Of a stretch of 64,000 nucleotides of DNA, positions 38,471 through 50,153 are shown one piece after another. Both the position numbers and the translations under genes were made by a program. The notes below the pieces were generated by a model. That model was not told where the DNA came from. It made no database searches and saw nothing but the letters and a program-made list of their open reading frames with translations. Location: contig QCXZ01000003.1 of assembly GCA_025024175.1 (NCBI GenBank), forward strand, positions 18,558,392 to 18,622,391. The letters run 5' to 3'. Origin of the DNA: Rhyzopertha dominica (Eukaryota; Arthropoda; Insecta; Coleoptera; Bostrichidae). Each line of letters opens with the position of its first letter. Position 1 is the first letter of the stretch.

Positions 38471-40909
38471 TTAGATGTTATTTATTTCATTAAGAATAAC
38501 TTCTACCGCTTCGACAAAACTGGGAACCACTTCATTTGGCCTTGGGTCAATCTTAGATTCATCCCCTGGCTTGTATTTACCAGTCTGAACCAAAATACCC
38601 CTCATACCAATATCCATTGCTCCCAAAACATCATCTTCTACATCCTACAACAACCATTGCTAAGATATGCCTCAATGTGGGTTCTTCTTTGTTTCGTAAT
38701 CTAATAACCACGATTATAGCACAGTCGAATTCCTTATATGTATTCCAATAATGTCACATACTACACTGGGTCTCACTAAAATAGGAGCCTTTACTTCTAG
38801 CAGCTAATCGTGCATATAGGTAAAAATAAAAAGAAAAGTTATTCTGCAGTTTGATGTGTGAATGCCTTTACAGAGTTTAAGTAGCTTTTTATTAATACCC
38901 TATTTAGTCTTATTGATTCTCGTAATTGTTTTAAAATAGAAATAATGGCACATCAAACTGTGTAATTAGATTTTACATTGATGCGTAGGTAGTTAACCAT
39001 GATTAATGATTTTTGCCTTAGAATTTTTTTGGTTTTTTCTTCCATTGTTTAATCACATTTTTAAAATCTATGGGTTCATGTGTAACCACAAGAGGGCAGC
39101 GTTTTTTGAGAAATATGCTTGTTTTTTAAAATCATTTGATGTGGCATTACCATCTTGAGTGCATCAAGAAGCTAATTAAAACAGACTTTTTTTACAGTCG
39201 AATTTTTTGTGACAGGATTTTGGAGTAGTGTACCAATTATCTTGAGCTTTTATCAAATACATATAATGTTCACCAATGACATATTTTTGTACGTTTTTTG
39301 GTGTTACACATTTATGTTTGTAACATATAACATATTATATTCTAAGATTCAGAATATATGCACCAGAATTTTTCTCAAACATTGCATACAGATATATTCT
39401 TATCTTAAATAGGCCAAACCTCTTACTTGATGCTAAGTTACAAACATTAAAAAAAAAAGCGTCTCATCTAATTCGTTCAGAACAATTTGTATTGTTTGTA
39501 CTTTATTACTGATTAATTGTTAAACATGCTGAACAATATTTTTTAATTTAATTGATTGTTGTGTGCTATTAAACTGGAAATGACAGTCACAGAACATAGT
39601 CGCGGAGGTTAATATATGTCCACGATATGGCAGTACAATGACATACGTCACTAAATCACCTTCAGATATACCTTAACATTTTGCAAAGAGAACAAAGACA
39701 CTGTAAGTATTACTCGGATCATTTTGTAATATTTAATGAATTTTTAAAGTTCAGTCTAATTCATACTATACATTTTTGTTACATTAATTACTAGCATTAG
39801 TAGCATTATCGTTTTCACACATTAGGTGCCTCATATAAGAAACATTTGGCTCTTTAGTTATATTGTTTGGTACCTAAAATTATACAGATAAAAGAGGCAC
39901 ATTTCTCTTCAGAAAAATAAAAACGTACGTATAAAGTGTAAAAGATTATGTCACTTGGGTGCATTTACGGTAACTAGAAATTACAAGTTTTAATCATGAC
40001 ATAATTATTAAGCTTCCAGTTTTAATCTTTTTAGACAATGCAGTCTTAATACCTACTCTTTTATGAAATGGTGAATTTTGCTGATCTTGCCATTTTAATG
40101 TTATATTCCTTTTCGGTAAACATTATCCATATATTATATGGCAAAACACTTACATCTCCAATCATTATAGCATTTTCTGGAGGTGTGCCTTCTAAAGCAG
40201 TTCTAAAGAATACTTTGTTTGGTTTGCCCACTAATTCTGCTTTGCAGTCTGCTGAGTATTCCAATCCTTTAATAAAACAACCAGGTCCAAGATCCACACC
40301 ATTTTTACGAGCATATCTTTTACCTGCATGCATGCCNATCAAAGATGCTCCATTCAACAAATGCCTAGATAAATATGAATTCATAGAAGCACTTTTTTAC
40401 TAATGTGTCTCCTTTACCCAAAAGCCTCATTTAAGCGTTTAAAAGTAAATTCAGTTGGAGCATGTCCCACACAAACAGCATTTGGCTTTTCACCTCTTTT
40501 GACAGATAAACCATGAAGTTCCCCATATGCTTGAGGATCAACAAGTAGCATGGGCTTTAATTTTCTCTTAATAATTAGATTTCTAAGACTACTCAAGGAA
40601 CTATGAATATCTTTGATGGCGATATCGAAACCCAACTTCTTAAGTTGATCATGGCGCATTTTTCTAATTTGCTTGGTTGTATTAGTGACAAATTGTATTC
40701 GAAGATTGGTATTCCTCAACCTGTTATTAAATATCTATTACTTTTCATTAGAATAAATGTAAAGTTTTAGAAAAGGTGTCAGAATGAAGACACTTCTTAA
40801 TTGTAATTTCATTGCATACAAACCTCTTCAAAGCTTCAACTGCCCCAGGTATGACTTCATCTGCAACATGTAATGTACCACTCAAATCAATTAAGACTGT
40901 CTTAAGCAT
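38471..40909 (-). CDS. HDHD2: Haloacid dehalogenase-like hydrolase domain-containing protein 2, complete, 4 exons
   Basis: HAD-superfamily phosphatase-like protein of the NagD/pyridoxal-phosphatase-like subgroup; its substrate is not established. Exons on the minus strand: 40909-40824, 40720-40418, 40364-40154, 38644-38471; all GT-AG with consistent phases, 774 nt, 257 aa (human 259). Visible motifs: motif I as LIDLSGTLH (residues about 6-14), motif II FVTNTTK, the cap-region MLLVDPQA, motif III lysine in AELVGKPNK, and motif IV MIGDDVEDDV with GAMDIGMRGILVQTGKY after it. As in vertebrate HDHD2, the second Asp of DxD is Ser, so classical acid/base catalysis is doubtful. One N lies in the third exon (40337). 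Start chosen because MLKTVLIDLSGT matches the family start. Secure call. Confidence 0.95.
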
Positions 40910-41509
40910 TTATATAGGTTAATATTACTGATATATAGTAATGAACCATGAATTTGAAATATAAGCACTAATTGATACCTTCATAATCCATTATTTGGTA
41001 TATGACAATAATCATAAAATATTATGGAGCAAATTGATAATTAACCTTTCAAAATGACAAATGTCAAACAATCTAGTCATAATCTAGTGAAATGCAGTAA
41101 AAAATAACTTTGATGACTTCTAATTTCAAAGCAGTAATAATTACTCCACCGACTTGAGCATTTGTTTACAGTTCATATAGAAATTGATGATGGCTATACT
41201 GGAGTTACCGACAGGTTCAGGCAGTTTTTGCATTAGATGGTATAAAATGGATGGCATGTCATTTTAAGGCAGACAACATACTGAAGACGATTGAAAATTA
41301 ATGGAGTGCCCTTAGATTTATACTGTGGAGTTCCTAATAAATTAGTTGTTATATCTTGTGAAAGTGTTTTCAAACTATAAATACTAAAAGTTCTTAAGAA
41401 TCAAAAAACTCAAAGTTTGTATCCCCTTTATTAAATCTAATGGTATTTTTTTTCAGACGTTATTAAAGTGGCAATTTTCTGCAGCTAGCATAGGAGCCAA
41501 AGTGTCAAA
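40910..41509. other. Presumed HDHD2 upstream region
   Basis: No coding sequence. TGACAAATGTCA-like words occur near 41055-41070. No promoter element can be named. Confidence 0.3.
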
Positions 41510-41668
41510 TTATATCTTAGCAACAATGACACTCACTTTTGCTGCATATACGCAGCAAAATTCATTTGCAGCCACGGCGGCAAATATTAAGGAAACTTGA
41601 TTAAAATTATTTACAACTTCTGAAGCGGCCTCAGCCACTTCAGGGGGCGTGCATTCGATGTCTGACAT
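41510..41668 (-). pseudogene. Short frame resembling N-terminus of a tyrosine-recombinase-like transposon protein
   Basis: A 52-codon minus-strand frame starts MSDIECTPPEVAEAASEVV and soon loses any similarity before a stop. The TPPEVxxAA opening is common in recombinase-like proteins of insect genomes, as I recall them, but the conserved LLPxKS segment that should follow is absent. Either a truncated copy or chance. Confidence 0.3.
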
Positions 41669-41903
41669 GGCGAAAACTGCAAAATGATTAGTTCCAATGG
41701 GAAATATTTTTAGAATATTCGGTAAAACTTACAAAATGCAGCCAGGTTTTGTGACACATCCAATTATTTTTCTGGTTTACATTTCGTCACTAGAGAAACC
41801 TTTCCCAGAGCAAACTAAAATAATCACTGAAGCACGATACGCAAATTTAAAATTACTCAAATTTTTAATTAGTGCTAGATTCTTTGTCGACGTTTAAAAA
41901 AAA

Positions 41904-42035
41904 ATAGCATATGTTATTTGGAGCTAAAGTGACTTTATGTNGCGCGGCTAGACCTATCTGCCTCGCAAGCTCGACAGTTAAACTCCAGCCTTGCTACATA
42001 AAAGTTCACTTTATCTCCTCATAACATAATATACT
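41904..42035. mobile_element. Small hairpin MITE
   Basis: GTTATTTGGAGCTAAAGTG at 41913 is mirrored by the reverse complement GTTATGAGGAGATAAAGTG, and the stem continues through ACTTTATGT and ACATAAAAGT. The arms are about 35 bp around a 55-bp loop. No coding content. Confidence 0.65.
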
Positions 42036-42150
42036 ATTATTTGCTAATAGCTTTCAGAAATTCTACTGTTGTACATCAAATTCTATTTAATATCCCAGTC
42101 TTTGATATGTATAATTGTAGCTCACAATTAATGTTAATATTTTTATGGTT

Positions 42151-43362
42151 GTCAAGGAGCCGCTTGTAAGTGCCAATATTTTGGGAAATGGTAGTATTCA
42201 CAATTCTGAACAAAAAAACTCATGTCGACTTACGCCCTAAAGCGCTCCGTTTCAGAGATACAACCCTCAGAAGTTGTAATTAAACAACCACTTTTTTTGA
42301 AATACCTAAGTGATCTAGAAATATTTAAATTTGACATTCGGAAATCATCTTTACTATAGAAGGGCCTGATTTGAGACCCATATTCATTTTCTTACATTCA
42401 GTGAGGGGTAGGAAACTTAGGAGTAGTTACCCTTTTCTTCTCAATAACTTTTCATCCCTTAGTGGTTACACGGTGCTGACCCAATTTTTGAAATCTATCA
42501 TTCTTCTTGCACAAAAAAGTTACTCTTTTTGTATGTCAATAAGATTAACCGTTTACGAGATAAACTACATTTTATTCATACATACTTAACATAAATGGGA
42601 TATTTGAATCACATCAGCAAGGCTATGACAAATGTAACATATTACTGTCCAAATTAAGTAAATTTTATTCAGATTCCGCTGTACTGTCAATCATGCCTAG
42701 TCTGTTTACACAGGCTGAATATGCCAGTATAGTATTTGTGAATGGTACGGCCCGAAAAACACTTTCCATATTCTTTAGAAGCAGCTAGCTGATGCACTCC
42801 GTTGGCAAAAACCTTACACAAATAGCATCCTGGCATATTCAGCGTGTGTAAGCACACTAAGCATGATTGACTGTAAACTGGAATTTTAATAAATTTTACT
42901 TAATTGTGACAGTAATATCATTTGTTTCATTTGTCATAGCCTTGTTGATGTGATTCGAATATCCCATTTCTGTTTAAGCATGTTCGAATAATTTGACGTT
43001 TATCTCAAAAACGGTTAATCTTATCCATGTACAAAAAGAGTAACTTTTTTGTGCAAGATTTATGAGATTTCAAAAATTAGGTTAGAACTGTGAAACCACT
43101 AAGGGATGAAAAAAAAAGTTATTGAGAAGAAAAGGGTAACTATCCTTAAGTATTCTTATTCTATCCCTTAGTGAATGTAAGAAAATAAAATTGTGTCTGA
43201 AATCAAGCCGTTCTATAGCTAAGATGATTTCCGGAATTTCAGATTCGAATATTTCTAGATTACTTACTTAGATATTTCAGAAAAAGTGGCTGTTTAATTA
43301 CAACTACTGAATACTACCATTTGCCAAAATATTGCCACTTCCTCCTGAATCACCCTGTATAT
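42151..43362. mobile_element. Foldback element FB2
   Basis: Inverted arms 42151-42745 and 42810-43362 around a spacer of about 65 bp. The right end reads, in reverse complement, TACAGGGTGATTCAGG. Shared blocks include GGCAATATTTTGG/GCCAATATTTTGG, AATGGTAGTATTCA, TTGTAATTAAACA, GAAATCATCTT, AAAAAGTTACTC and CTGAATATGCCAG. The left arm has about 55 bp extra near 42200. Non-coding. It lies between HDHD2 and SA. Confidence 0.85.
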
Positions 43363-44285
43363 GGCTGCTATTGTTAACTAAATTGTTAAATACAAGTATA
43401 ATGACAATTTAACAGAGTAATCTCAATAGTAATTTTTTATGTAACCTTCCAACACTGTAAGACCATCCACATCAGTTAACCAAACAATGGTCTCGACTTA
43501 AGGTACTTGCCCACTTTCTTCAAACGTTGAGCTACCTTGACTCTTTCTCCTACATCCGGCACAAATAAAGATTCTCCTACTGAAATTAAATGGCCTGAAG
43601 AGATCAGCTGGCGTCTGATATCATAAAAGACTAGTTGCGGTATGTCAAACAGCCTTTAAATTTGATAAAACACTGTCTTACAAGGTGTTAGGGACAGCCT
43701 TCTTATCGTCTAGAATAGAATTCGTAGCTTGTCTAGCACCAAAAGGCCTTTATCTATATAATTCTGGTAAAGCCAGAAAGAAATGTTGCTAGAGGAATGA
43801 GGAACAAACAGTACAGTTGTACCTGCAGATTAACTATAGGAGGGATAAGACCTCTACAGTTGCATGGAATAAGATGTTAGTCATGTAAATTTGTCTGTTC
43901 ATCTAGAGACCATCATGCTCTAGGATAGAAGTTCACAACCGTTTTTATCTTATTTCCCCTTTTAAAAAAACACAAATACTCGCTGCTCCTCTTTAAAAAA
44001 AAGCACTTTCTATTATTGAAATCAATAATCCAAATAAAATAAACACTTTATTGAAAGACATATTGGTGTATTGCTCAAAGGTAACAAAACATACACAATG
44101 AATAAAAACATTAAAATGATATTAGTGAGAGGGCTGAGCTTCATGAAAAGACACTAATTTTTTAATATCTGCTTCCAGTTTGTTATCAACAACCTTAAGT
44201 TGTTGTGTTCCACTAATACCATCTGTTTCTTTTTTGGGTTAAAAGATTACTACCACGACCATGGGAATGTAATAAAAATTATCAA
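43363..44285. other. Intergenic, unassigned
   Basis: No reading frame or terminal repeats that I can support. Confidence 0.35.
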
Positions 44286-44537
44286 CTATTCCTGCAATGA
44301 TAATTCTGTTGTTTGTGTGTTCGAAAAGGGTTGCAGGACCCAGTCTGGAACGATCATGTTAATGACATTCTGAAATTTATTTCTAAAATCTTTAAGCATG
44401 TCCAAATGCTGACAGTATACTGAAATGTTGTCATCTCTTATTTCTAGAGGAAAGATTTGGAAACTGTCTTCTATTCGAATTTTGTTTATGAAGGACAAGT
44501 TTTGACAAAAATATGTCGTTGCCTTAGCTTTGATCAA
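44286..44537 (-). pseudogene. hAT (ZBED/SCAND3-like) transposase fragment
   Basis: Minus-strand 83-codon frame with FQIFPLEIRDDN, HLDMLKDFRNKF and VPDWVLQPFSNTQTTELSL, then QE and a stop. It fits the middle of hAT transposases of the ZBED/SCAND3-like group (FP...L...F...F.DL....DW...PF). The rest of the protein, including the catalytic and dimerisation parts, is missing. Truncated copy. Confidence 0.65.
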
Positions 44538-44790
44538 ATCTAGGAACTTTAAATTGGGTGATGATAAAGTGCCATTGTGACCAGCATTTCGGGTTAGCTT
44601 GGGGGCAGATTTAATATTTTATTAAAAATTGAAAACTCATCCATACTCTCAAAGTGGAATAGTATTTAATGAATTCTTCTTTAATATAATAATTCTTGAA
44701 GTGTAATCACTTAATATTTTATTTGTCGTGTTGTGTCCTGACTATGAAACAAAACAACTTGATGGACATAAATATCATTTATTGATTAGA

Positions 44791-44954
44791 TTGTATATTT
44801 TTTGGTACTTGAAGCAAAATTATGAAAAAAAAAATGTACTGGCTTCCACTGAGAATCGAACCTGGGCCTGTTAGCCTCTGTTGCTCTACCACTGAATTAT
44901 GAGGGCCGCGACAGAAACTCATAAGTTTGCTTCAAGTACCCATGAAATATACAA
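44791..44954. mobile_element. Inverted-repeat unit with a tRNA-like core
   Basis: Arms at 44791-44824 and 44919-44954: TTGTATATTT then GGTACTTGAAGCAAA on the left, and the reverse complement of GTATATTTCATGGGTACTTG on the right, about 33 of 36 positions alike. The 94 bp between carries a tRNA-like region on the minus strand. No clear target duplication outside the arms. Confidence 0.7.
44841..44912 (-). ncRNA. tRNA-like, Pol III-type sequence (SINE head or tRNA relic)
   Basis: The minus strand reads TAATTCAGTGGTAGAGC (A-box like) and, about 35 nt on, GGTTCGATTCT (B box, 10 of 11 to consensus). A run of ten T follows shortly after the end, a Pol III terminator. A tRNA cloverleaf does not close: the anticodon stem and T stem do not pair. 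So it is not an intact tRNA gene; a tRNA-derived SINE head fits better. Confidence 0.55.
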
Positions 44955-46002
44955 CTTAATTTACAAAATACNGGCAACGACATCTACACATTCTAATCAT
45001 TTATGCACGATGACATTATAAAATGACAATTATAACCAAATTTCTTTCACGTAAACATCCTTTTTGTAGTCCATGAGCATTTTTACTTTATTATAATCCA
45101 GCAGGCTATAATGAAACATCAAAAATTAAAAATAATAAACACACAGCTATGAGCTTATTCAANGTTTTATCTAAATTTTGATGTTTACAATAGTTTAGTC
45201 ACGTTTATGTTGCGGCAGTAGGTCCCTTNTTCAGCAGCTTCTTCAGTTTCGTTTACNATAANTCTGTGAAGATAGTTTATCGCTTTGAAAACCGACTCCA
45301 AAACATCAAATGAATTATCATNGGGATTGCTCCCTACTNCCTACACACGTTNCCATGATAACGTGCCAATGCCTACCCATCGTAAATACGAAATGTAGAG
45401 TCTGCTGGCTTTTAAACGCCCACAACCTAGTGAGCTGCCGTTCAGATTAGTTCTCCACAGAGACGTAATTCTCGCATGTAGAGTATTTCTTTTAAAAACG
45501 ATAAGAAGTTATGTTATAATTTATTTTAAATATTCAATATATTAATTGTGCACAAAGTTTCCTATGCATTGTGGGTGTAATTAATTTTTATAGTCTACAG
45601 CACTTTTACTACATAAATAACTATTATTGAACTTCAGAACAATAAATTAACTAAAAAATATCAATAATTTTGGGGGGGAAGCGCAATAAGTATTTGTCTC
45701 TCACACAGTAAAATGGTAAAATAGTTATTGAAAGTTACCAACGCTAGATGTGCTGCATAGCATGGTCTGTACAAACTTGAAATTTTAATACGAACTGATC
45801 TTAAAAGAATTATGTTCAAAGCATAATTTTTATTACCAATAAAACTTTTCAACACCTGTTTGCCGGTATTTCTCATGGGGGCAGCAGTTTAGTCTCAACA
45901 CCCCCTAATTTGCCTTTGGCCAAAACAGCTCCCTTCTACCTCTTCTACGTCAACCACTAGGAGATGATATCTCCTACGTATACGTTGCATACTATTGCTC
46001 TA
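44955..46002. other. Intergenic, N-rich patch
   Basis: Eight Ns between 44972 and 45352 suggest a polymorphic or poorly resolved repeat. No gene supported. Confidence 0.35.
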
Positions 46003-48226
46003 GGATGTACATTCAAAGACTTAATTGAAGAAACGCCTAGCTTTGGCACACGAATTGGGCAACAGTAGATGGCGGTAACCAATTCGTTACAGATCCGATA
46101 AACGGCATTACGCCTTCCTCTGCTAGGAGCGGTAGAGTAGTTTCCTAGTCCTAGTTTGCCTAAACACAGAACGAATAATCAGGGCAACGGTCTACCAGAT
46201 AATTTATTAGGGTAATATTTGCGTATCTAAATGGGCATTATGGACCCGTCCGCAACCACAGGTAAAGTTTTAACAAAGCAATTTCTTTGAACCACCGACC
46301 GGTACCGTGTTATGTGAACGCAAAACTCTTTGCAAACTGAGGAAAGTGATGGCTAATATTTGTCTTGCAAATCAAAACCCACACATTGTACTATTTAAAC
46401 AATGTAGGAATGAAATATATTTTTTGTAATCTTTTTGCTACAGTTATTTATGTTATTATTTTGGTGGAACAAGTTTCCAATAATGAAATTATTTACCTTC
46501 TTTAGTGTTACATTTATATTTTTGGTTGGCATAATTTTGCCGTAAGCTTGTTTTGCGCTCACTTTAGCATGAATGTTTTGTTAGTTACTAGTTACTGAAA
46601 ACCATTTATTTCTTAAATATAAAGATCCGTTTTTCCTGAATTTCCACAAATTTAACACCATGTTCTGACACTCAATCACCTAGCCTACGCAAACCTAAAC
46701 CAAAATGATCATGTGTCAGAAAAATAGTTTTCTCAATAAGTTGTTGGGTGTTATAATAATTATTGATTCAGTCTTCAAACTTTAAGTTTGATTTGTCACA
46801 AATGAGCGTTTCGTATTTGCATCCTACATATTTCAGTATACAAGTAGGTTAAGCAATTTCATTAATAACATTTTAAATGTTTAACGTTTAGTGGTCATTC
46901 ATAACATAAAACGTCGCCTCAGTATATAGCATTTTTTTTGAGCAATCATTCTTATACGTCAATTGGAGCCTTGTTTCAGACAATGAAAAAAATTTTTTTT
47001 TTAGTGAAGATGCATCATACTAATGTATTATAAAATGATTAGTTTATTTACAATTACATTACATAATTTTTTCGTAGTTTAACTTTTTGTTTTCATGTTG
47101 CAGTTGGTACTATATAGTTGTACGGTAATATTGTTTTTCATGCATATTTATCTTCTCTCTCGCTCTTTCATTGTGTCATTAGTAGCATATCTGTTTTCTG
47201 ATATGTATACTTATGCCGAGACTATCGAGTCGAATGCTTGAAGAAGTATACTTCTTAATATTTTCCATCAAAAGTTTTTACTTTTGTATGTGTATTATTA
47301 TTACTTTTGTTTTTATTATTATCAACTGTAAATTTTAGGAGCACCAGTGAAACGATCTTTTGTCAAGCTACATATTAATAAACGTGCCTTTCTTTTTCCA
47401 TTTAATACATATTTATCTAAACTGTTAACAAACAGTCGATGCAAAAAAATACATGAAATTGATTAGAATTAGTACAGATTTAGAAAATTTAGACGCGTTA
47501 ACTTCTTCATGTTGACGCAAAGTTTTGGCATTTACAGACGTTTAACTTGATTTTTTGAATATTGTGAGAATTTTGTTGTAAAGTTGTTCTGCTGGCAGTT
47601 TAGTGAAAAACATTGCCTTCTCTAATAAAAAGTATACAAACTATATATCTAACTAGTAACTAACAAAACATTCATGCTAAAGTGACCGTAAAACAAGCTT
47701 ACGCCAAAATTATGCCAATAAAAATTAAATCTAACACTAAAGAAGATGAAGAATTTCATTATTGGAAACCTGTCGTTAAAGGTTCACTAACATAATAACA
47801 GAAATAGCTGTAGCAAAAATATTACAAAAAATTATATATTTTGTTCTTGCATTGTTTAAATATTCAAATGTGTGGGTTTTGATTATCAAGACAAATATTA
47901 GCCATCACTTTCCTCAGTTTGCAATGAGTTTTGCTTTCACATAACACGGTACCGGCGGTTCAAAGAAACTGCTTTGTTAAAACTTTACCTGTGGTTGCGG
48001 ACAGGTCCATAATGCCTATATTACCCTAATAAATCATCTGGTAGACTGTTGCCCTGATTGCTCGTTCTTCTATATTTAGGGAAACTACTCTACCGCTTCC
48101 TAGCGGAAGAAGGCGCAATGCCGTTTATCGGCTCTGTAACGAATTGGTTACCGCCATCTACCGTTACCCAATTCGTTTGCCAAAGCTAGGCCTTTCTTCA
48201 ATTAAGTCTTTGAGTGTACCTCCAAC
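46003..48226. mobile_element. Foldback element FB3
   Basis: Inverted arms 46003-46595 and 47646-48226 around a loop of about 1050 bp. The outer ends share TTCAAAGACTTAATTGAAG on the left and its near-exact complement on the right. Other paired blocks: CTAGCTTTGGCA, AGATGGCGGTAACCAATTCG, GGTAGAGTAGTTTCC, CCACAGGTAAAGTTTTAAC, TACCGTGTTATGTGA, TTAGCATGAATGTTTTG. The loop has no coding frame. Large, symmetric and still well matched, so probably a fairly recent insertion. Confidence 0.88.
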
Positions 48227-48459
48227 ATGCAGCAACAGTTAAAAAAATTTTATTTCTGGACTCTTTTTGACACAGGTTTTTCGCAAATAACACCGAATGT
48301 GTTAGGATTTCACATAGGGTTGTATTATAAAAAATGTAAGTTTTTTATTCAGTATTGAATGATATAAAAATAAATAGGTGTTGCAATTTAAAATAAGAAA
48401 AGAAAAGACAAATTTGAAAAGTTTGACAGTAAATTGTGAACATCTTGTAATAAGAAGGA

Positions 48460-48729
48460 TTAATCATAATTAACAAAACTGTTACACCTTATACAATATA
48501 TCCCCAATACTAATTTTACTAAACAAGCATTATTCGTTTTGTTATTAAATTTTAAAACAAGTGGTGCAAAATTGATTTTTTTTATTTTTATTTTTTCATG
48601 GTTATTTCTACACATTTGAACAAAATTATGGGAAAATGTAAATAACCAAAAAGGTAACCCAATGGGCACTAAAAAAATATACCATCCAATTAAAAAAAAT
48701 ATTATGACACATTTTTGGGACACCCTGTA
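48460..48729 (-). repeat. Repeat with TACAGGGTGTCCC end
   Basis: On the minus strand it begins TACAGGGTGTCCCAAAAATG at 48729. It is AT-rich, non-coding, and its other end is not defined. Confidence 0.45.
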
Positions 48730-50153
48730 TAAACAAAAAATATTTTCTTAAAATACGCCATATGATATAATACAAGCTCACAAAATATTAAAATACAAAC
48801 TTAAGTGATAACTGAACTACAGAAAACGGGAGCTGAGATGAAAGATCCCAGGGTGCTCCATTAATGCAGCGTCCTCTGCAGCTACTGTATTATTAGTATT
48901 GCAGCACTGTACCCAACTTTTTTATTATAAATAGAATACACTGTATGTTAATGTATTTTTGACTTCCTTGTTGAAATTGATGGAAATTTGATGTTTTATT
49001 ATGTTACCTGCAGCGACTTATTTTGGCGTTATGTATTTTATATTTTTTTATTTTGGGATTCTCCGCATACTTTATTTTTCAACACAAGCACACACCGATT
49101 TTTTCATTTGACTGATACATATGGGGCTGTCTTCAAATGCTTTTTGCACTATGCACATTTTTCTATTGGTTTTTTTTTTGTTATAAAGAGTTTACCTACT
49201 AAATAATTAGTTGTTCCAGTTTTAATATCACTTGAAATATGGACTTATCCTGGGGCTGCCATAACATGAATTCTGTTTGCGATATATCCGCTACAAGTTA
49301 ATATTTTAATTTAATATAGTTCACGTTTTAATATTTACAGTGAAAATGACTAACAACGAATCGCGTTTAACACATCCATTAACGTGTAGGTTTTTGTAAT
49401 TCATAATTACGGTTGCGAGTTTGGAATAAAATGGCAACGCTGCTGCGACTTCGGTTTCAGAAACCTCATCTCGGCCGACAGGAATGCCAGGATCAGAAAA
49501 TGGTGTGGCAACATCACACAGTTACATCGCACTAAGNGCGCCAGAGAACGGTGACGTCAGAGATTCAAACTTTAAACATAAACAATCTTTTTTAAGCATT
49601 AACTAAGCACTTTGCGAAAAGTAAAAAAATACAGGGGTCTATTATTTTTCATGTAGATTCATATTCTGCAATAAAAAAAAGGGGGCAACAGGCCCATTCC
49701 CAATTTTATTAGAATATTTAACATACATCATAGATGTTCATTTAATGTCTGGGGAAAAACTAGATTGTTTTTTTCAAACAAATTTTTTTAAATTAAACTC
49801 ATTGCCAGAATTGTTGGATGTTCCTCTTAATGCTAAACAATGGCAGGATATATAGAGATGGACTAATAAACTGGCTTCCCGGCCCTCAGATTTAAGAATA
49901 TGGAATTTGTGCCGCCTACTATATTGAATCATATGAAAGAACTGCTAGAAAACTTTTTATTCAGTACTTTAGCATAAAATCTTACAAATTCATTAGACTA
50001 AATGAGGTCAACACACAAATGAAAATACACTACTTTTGCAACACCAGCAACACAATAAATTAAAAAACAGGATTGGCTTAATATTAGAAACCCCTACAAA
50101 ATTATTAAATCAAAGAAGGGGTCAAAATATTAGCTGATGAAATGTAATATAAG
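48730..50153. other. Intergenic region, presumed SA 3' flank
   Basis: No gene supported. A minus-strand AATAAA at 49956-49961, about 190 bp after the SA stop, may serve as its polyadenylation signal. Confidence 0.4.

Noticed and set aside
44841..44912. Functional tRNA gene
   Set aside because: A and B boxes are present, but the anticodon and T stems do not pair and the A box has two mismatches.
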